Source of the DNA: an uncultured Streptococcus sp.
GTDB lineage: Bacteria > Bacillota > Bacilli > Lactobacillales > Streptococcaceae
Assembly (NCBI RefSeq): GCF_901875575.1
Contig: NZ_CABFMF010000011.1
Span: 401,141-465,140 of the forward strand
Length of the DNA: 64,000 nucleotides
Direction of reading: 5' to 3'
Below are positions 60,041 through 64,000 of the stretch, piece after piece. The notes under the pieces were generated by a model. That model saw only the letters and a program-made list of their open reading frames with translations. It made no database searches and was not told where the DNA came from. The position numbers and the translations under genes were made by a program. Each line of letters opens with the position of its first letter. Within the stretch, counting starts at the first letter, position 1.

Positions 60041-63000
60041 ATGTTTAAATTGTCGAGACAACAAAAAGATCATCGATATTTTTGTGGAAATAGATACGAA
60101 AAATATTCGATCAAAAAATTAAAAGTTGGTGCTGCGAGTGTTTTAATCGGGGCTGGCTTCTTTTTGGGTTATCATGTTGAAGCTGATGAAATAGATGCAC
60201 CGATTGCAAGTGTAACAGATAGTGGTTACAACAGAACTGGAACAGGTAATTCAGAAGTAGTAGATACGCAAGAATTTGTAATGGTAACTCATGAGAAACC
60301 AGGTGGAGTAGTAGAAGATGTTGCTATTTTAAAATCAAAATTTTCAGAAAATCTTGAACAATTAAAGAAAGAGTATCCAGGATTTACTGCAACAAACCTA
60401 CAATCTATTGGGATTAATAAATATAAAATTACTTATGTACCAGTTACTTCAACAAATCAACCGAGTTCAACATCAGAATCTGTAGCTAATACAGGAGAGG
60501 CTGGTACTTCAAATAGTACATTAGCGACTGCTAATCAGACGCAACCAACAACTGAAAATAAAGTTAGTTTACAAGGCCATTTAGTAGGAAATCAAACAGA
60601 ATATAATGTAGGAGAACAGATCATCTCAACATTTAGATTAGATGTATCAGCTCCTTCAAAATTAGAAGAAGGTTCTTATATTTTAGTGAATTTACCTGAG
60701 AATGAACCTATTACTGATGTACAATTTGGTACAGCTTTAAGAGTGGAAAAAGTAACGGATACACAGTATAAGATTTATACTGGAGAAGTTCCAAGTGGTT
60801 CTTATGGTAATTTCAATATTAGTTATAAATTTGATAAATATAGAACTGGCCGTAATTCTCAAACTTCTATCACTTCTCAAGTGATGGATAAAAATGGGAA
60901 TCCAATTTCACCTGAAAAGACTACTAAGTCAGTGGTAGCAAATACAAATAAGAGTGGATATGCTAGTATTCATGTGGACAGTGAAAGTGGTGCTAGAGAT
61001 TTAGCTTTATTTAACACCAATGCACCCGGCGACTCTATTGATGAAACTAAGAATAAAGAATTAGTTTTAAAATTAACAACATTAAATAAAGAAGTTGCTG
61101 CTGTCAATAAAATTCAACATGCTGTTACTTTACCGACAGGAGCTGTAGTGTCTGAAACATCTATCAATGCAGGATGGACACAGGAAGGAAATATCGCTCG
61201 TTATACGAGAACAATAACAGATGCAAAGCCTGTATTTGATCAAGGGAATAATACTAGTGATGATACGCTTCGTATTAATATGCGCCAAGCAGGTACATTA
61301 GAAGAGTTTTTAAAAGGAAAAGAATTTACATTTACAGACAATGTAACTTATACAGATAAATCAGGGGAAACAAATACAAGTCAAGGTACAACTTCGTTAG
61401 TTGTGAAGGCTGTGAATCCATATAAAGATAACGGAGATGGAGCAACGCCAAATGCAGCAGGAGCGCAACCCCCATTAGTGATTAATAACTTTACTAATGA
61501 ACAAAATCATGAAAATAGAGTGAATATTGCAATTCCTGGAATTAATACGGAAACAGATGATAAGAGAATTATAGTTTTCTGGAGAAGTGTTGATACTCCG
61601 ACAAAAGTTAAAGAGGTTGAGTTAACCATTGATAGTGATTTTGATCAAAAGAGATCAATTGAATTTTATGGTGTCTGGAATAATAATGGTGCATATGCAG
61701 CTTGGTATGCGCCAGATAATCTAGGAACCAGCAATACGTTTGAAGTATATACTGTAAATGGTACAACGGAAACGAAGTTAGGAGAAATTGCCTTTAAAAA
61801 GAATGGAGGTACTTCAATAGATTTACCTGAAGGTACAACCCGAGTTTTATTAAAACCAAAAGGTGAGATGAACTTTACAAGTAATACATTAAGCCAGGCA
61901 GGTATTTATTTACATCAGAACTTAAAAGGCTTAGAAAAAGCTAAACAAATGGTAGCGGAAGGAAAAGAAGCTAAGAGTATCGTTACTGCAAAAGTTTCAA
62001 CTCAAGATACAGATGTGGTCAATACAAGTATTTCTAAAACGATTTTAGCAGATGCTAGAACAGCTTTAAAACTGACATCAAGAACTGGGAAGATAGAAAC
62101 GGTTCTAGCAGGGAATAAAACACAATCTTTAAGTTCTGGAATAGAAGCTTATGATTACTCACCTTCAGGTTTAGGGAATCGTGTATATAGTACAGTAACA
62201 TCGCACTTTGCTACTACTGATAAAAAATTAGATTATCTTGGAGCGAAGAATGCGAAAATTATTGTTGAATTACCGGATGGTTTTAGTTATGCAGGAGATA
62301 GCCCACTTGTAACTAAAGATGATAATTATCAAAATACTGGTAAACGTGTATTGATTATTGACCCAAAAGATTCAAATACTCGTGAGAATGTAACTCCGAA
62401 TTTAGAGTTTAATGTAGCACAATGGGTTCAAACAGGTAGTTATCGTTTGAAATATACATTAGTTTGGGATGAAAATAGATTCCTACATGGATTAAATCCT
62501 AATAATGAGTTTGATGGAGATAAGAGAATTATCAATACATCAACTTTCACTTATGAAATTCCTGTAAGTAATACATCGGCGACACGATTACATGTAGATG
62601 TAACTGATAAAAATGATCAACGAGAAGGCTATACAACATCATTACAGAACTTAGCTCCAAAAGCAGATGTGACATATCGTTTTACATTATCAAATACAGA
62701 TAATTCAAAATTATCGAATAATGAAGTGCTTGTGACATTACCTAAACAAGGGGACAAGAATATTGTTGATACAAGTATAGCTCGTAATTCTGCATTTGAT
62801 GTGGAAGCTACAGGAGAAGCAATAGCTCCTGCAGGATGGACAGCATACTACTCAACTTCTCCAATTAATGGAAATGCAAATGAAGTCGCTTCAGCAACAA
62901 CTTTAACAGCTGATCAAGTGACAGATTGGAGCAAGGTTACAGCAGTTAAGTTTGTTTCTAATCAAGGGACTACATTAAATCCGGGATTATCAAATGAATT

Positions 63001-64000
63001 TTTAGTACCAGCAAGAATTTCTAAAGATGCAAAAGATAAACAGGTAGCTTATATTTCAGCAGCAGCAAAAACAAATGCAGAAGAAATATATAATGAGGCG
63101 AATGTAGCTTCTGTTACTATTAAAATAGAAAATATAAAAAATGGAGCTGTCAAAATTGCATATGAAGATATGCAAGGAAATACGATTAAACCAACAATAA
63201 CAGCTATTGAAAAAAGAGCTTATACAAAAGATTATAATGTAGATACAGAAGAATATCGTCCTGATGAATTTACATATAATGGAATAGCTTATAGATATAT
63301 GCGAGTTAAAGAAACTTCTGCTCCAGTTGAAGGTGTTATTAATAGCGAAGAAATTACTGTAACTTATGTTTATGATACTTTGTATGAAAATGTTCCAGAA
63401 ACAAAAACAATCACACGTACGATTAAGTATGTAGATGCAAGTAACGAAACTACAGAAGTATCACCAAAAGTAGAGCAGACTGTTACGCTAACAAGAACAA
63501 ACAAACGAAACAAAGTAACGAATGCACTTGAAGAAGGAACATGGTCACAAGGAAGTTGGGCAGAACAAGCTTCACCAACCGTAGCAAACTATGGAACACC
63601 AGATAAACCAAGTGTAGCGTCAGTGGCAGTAACACCAACAATGGAAAATGCCGAAGTAGTCGTGAAGTATCCACAAGCAAAAGAAGACGAAGTAGAAACA
63701 AAAGTCATCACACGTACAATTAAGTATGTAGATGCAAGCGACGAAACTACAGAAGTATCGCCAAAAGTAGAGCAAACTGTTACGCTAACAAGAACAAACA
63801 AACGAAACAAAGTAACGAATGCACTTGAAGAAGGAACATGGTCACAAGGAAGTTGGGCAGAACAAGCTTCACCAACCGTAGCAAACTATGGAACACCAGA
63901 TAAACCAAGTGTAGCGTCAGTGGCAGTAACACCAACAATGGAAAATGCCGAAGTAGTCGTGAAGTATCCACAAGCAAAAGAAGACGAAGTAGAAACAAAA
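60041..64000 (+). CDS. Giant MucBP-repeat surface adhesin, N-terminal part (runs off the window)
   Basis: The frame stays open for all 1320 codons to the window edge, so no stop is seen. The N-terminus has a variant YSIRK signal peptide (KYSIKKLKVGAASVLIGAGF, cleavage near VEADE). A Thr/Ser-rich linker follows, then several beta-rich segments of unknown family to about residue 1040. A MucBP-like domain follows (AVKIAYEDMQGNTIKP, about residues 1046-1115, ending TVTYVYD). From about residue 1124 there are tandem Muc_B2-like repeats of 99 residues (ITRTIKYVDAS, EEGTWSQGSW, VVVKYPQ). A C-terminal LPxTG anchor is expected beyond the window. Likely role: binding to mucins or other host glycoproteins. 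Confidence 0.88.
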   Translation, partial: MFKLSRQQKDHRYFCGNRYEKYSIKKLKVGAASVLIGAGFFLGYHVEADEIDAPIASVTDSGYNRTGTGNSEVVDTQEFVMVTHEKPGGVVEDVAILKSKFSENLEQLKKEYPGFTATNLQSIGINKYKITYVPVTSTNQPSSTSESVANTGEAGTSNSTLATANQTQPTTENKVSLQGHLVGNQTEYNVGEQIISTFRLDVSAPSKLEEGSYILVNLPENEPITDVQFGTALRVEKVTDTQYKIYTGEVPSGSYGNFNISYKFDKYRTGRNSQTSITSQVMDKNGNPISPEKTTKSVVANTNKSGYASIHVDSESGARDLALFNTNAPGDSIDETKNKELVLKLTTLNKEVAAVNKIQHAVTLPTGAVVSETSINAGWTQEGNIARYTRTITDAKPVFDQGNNTSDDTLRINMRQAGTLEEFLKGKEFTFTDNVTYTDKSGETNTSQGTTSLVVKAVNPYKDNGDGATPNAAGAQPPLVINNFTNEQNHENRVNIAIPGINTETDDKRIIVFWRSVDTPTKVKEVELTIDSDFDQKRSIEFYGVWNNNGAYAAWYAPDNLGTSNTFEVYTVNGTTETKLGEIAFKKNGGTSIDLPEGTTRVLLKPKGEMNFTSNTLSQAGIYLHQNLKGLEKAKQMVAEGKEAKSIVTAKVSTQDTDVVNTSISKTILADARTALKLTSRTGKIETVLAGNKTQSLSSGIEAYDYSPSGLGNRVYSTVTSHFATTDKKLDYLGAKNAKIIVELPDGFSYAGDSPLVTKDDNYQNTGKRVLIIDPKDSNTRENVTPNLEFNVAQWVQTGSYRLKYTLVWDENRFLHGLNPNNEFDGDKRIINTSTFTYEIPVSNTSATRLHVDVTDKNDQREGYTTSLQNLAPKADVTYRFTLSNTDNSKLSNNEVLVTLPKQGDKNIVDTSIARNSAFDVEATGEAIAPAGWTAYYSTSPINGNANEVASATTLTADQVTDWSKVTAVKFVSNQGTTLNPGLSNEFLVPARISKDAKDKQVAYISAAAKTNAEEIYNEANVASVTIKIENIKNGAVKIAYEDMQGNTIKPTITAIEKRAYTKDYNVDTEEYRPDEFTYNGIAYRYMRVKETSAPVEGVINSEEITVTYVYDTLYENVPETKTITRTIKYVDASNETTEVSPKVEQTVTLTRTNKRNKVTNALEEGTWSQGSWAEQASPTVANYGTPDKPSVASVAVTPTMENAEVVVKYPQAKEDEVETKVITRTIKYVDASDETTEVSPKVEQTVTLTRTNKRNKVTNALEEGTWSQGSWAEQASPTVANYGTPDKPSVASVAVTPTMENAEVVVKYPQAKEDEVETK
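63410..64000 (+). repeat. Tandem 297-bp adhesin repeats
   Basis: Unit 1 is 63410-63706 and unit 2 begins at 63707 and continues to the window edge. They differ at only four positions, all in the first 75 bases, while the remaining about 220 bases are identical. Such identity at DNA level, including silent sites, points to recent duplication or gene conversion. Confidence 0.9.

Noticed and set aside
63483..63998. Repeated 72-residue minus-strand frames in the adhesin repeats
   Set aside because: Antisense shadows of the 297-bp repeat, spaced exactly one unit apart.

Overview
The window looks like chromosomal DNA of a mitis-group Streptococcus, most likely S. mitis or a very close relative of S. 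pneumoniae. It is AT-rich and carries a pneumococcus-type NanA sialidase, PBP2b, a choline-binding LytC-type lysozyme, Dpr, MntE/CaxP and a BOX repeat. Most of the gene order matches what I recall of S. pneumoniae. No database was searched: family names and comparisons rest on motifs and recalled reference sequences.

Layout. (1) 1-12245 is a sialic-acid locus: surface sialidase NanA, epimerase NanE, ABC transporter SatABC, a YhcH-family protein, two small membrane proteins, N-acetylneuraminate lyase, ROK kinase and a convergent RpiR-type regulator (NanR). Host glycans are cut outside the cell, sialic acid is imported, and the sugar is converted towards GlcNAc-6-P. Two promoters (before nanE and before the lyase) share the same unusual upstream architecture, and cre-like sites add catabolite control. 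(2) 12454-15103 is pbp2b-recR; PBP2b has residues typical of penicillin-nonsusceptible alleles. (3) 15103-15725 is a rearrangement joint with a 5' remnant of a group IIC-type intron. (4) 15725-28261 is housekeeping: methyltransferase, apt, metA, dnaD, tpiA, a lytC broken in its signal peptide, dpr, a trimethoprim-resistance-type dfr, clpX, ysxC, ridA, rapZ-yvcK-whiA. (5) 28310-32830 is a small phage-derived island: integrase, structured non-coding DNA, a PemK-like protein, a CI-like repressor with three operators, three tiny genes and a decapitated TIR-like/deoxyribosyltransferase-like gene. (6) 32853-44367 holds a ferredoxin-NADP reductase, a decayed lipoprotein gene, cdaA-cdaR-glmM, degV, dapB-cca-ABC-F and the manganese exporter mntE. 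(7) 44524-48146 is a three-gene membrane glycosylation cassette (GT-C-like protein, acyltransferase, GtrB-like GT2) placed between mntE and the riboswitch-controlled P-type ATPase caxP/mgtA. (8) 51187-59737 holds a deformylase-like protein, an uncharacterised membrane protein, yaaA, BOX, an FMN reductase, an MFS transporter, a YpmB-like protein, aspC and asnS. (9) 60041 to the window end is the N-terminal 1320 codons of a giant MucBP-type surface adhesin with near-identical 99-residue repeats.

The most notable observations are the paired NanR/CcpA promoter geometry, the NanA sorting-signal change (LPNTR), co-occurring PBP2b and DHFR resistance-type alleles, the nonsense codon in lytC, the phage-like island with a PemK-like protein, a structured RNA region and a truncated TIR-like gene, the glycosylation cassette beside the manganese-efflux genes, and a TA-dinucleotide tract in the adhesin leader. 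No tRNA, rRNA or CRISPR array was seen.
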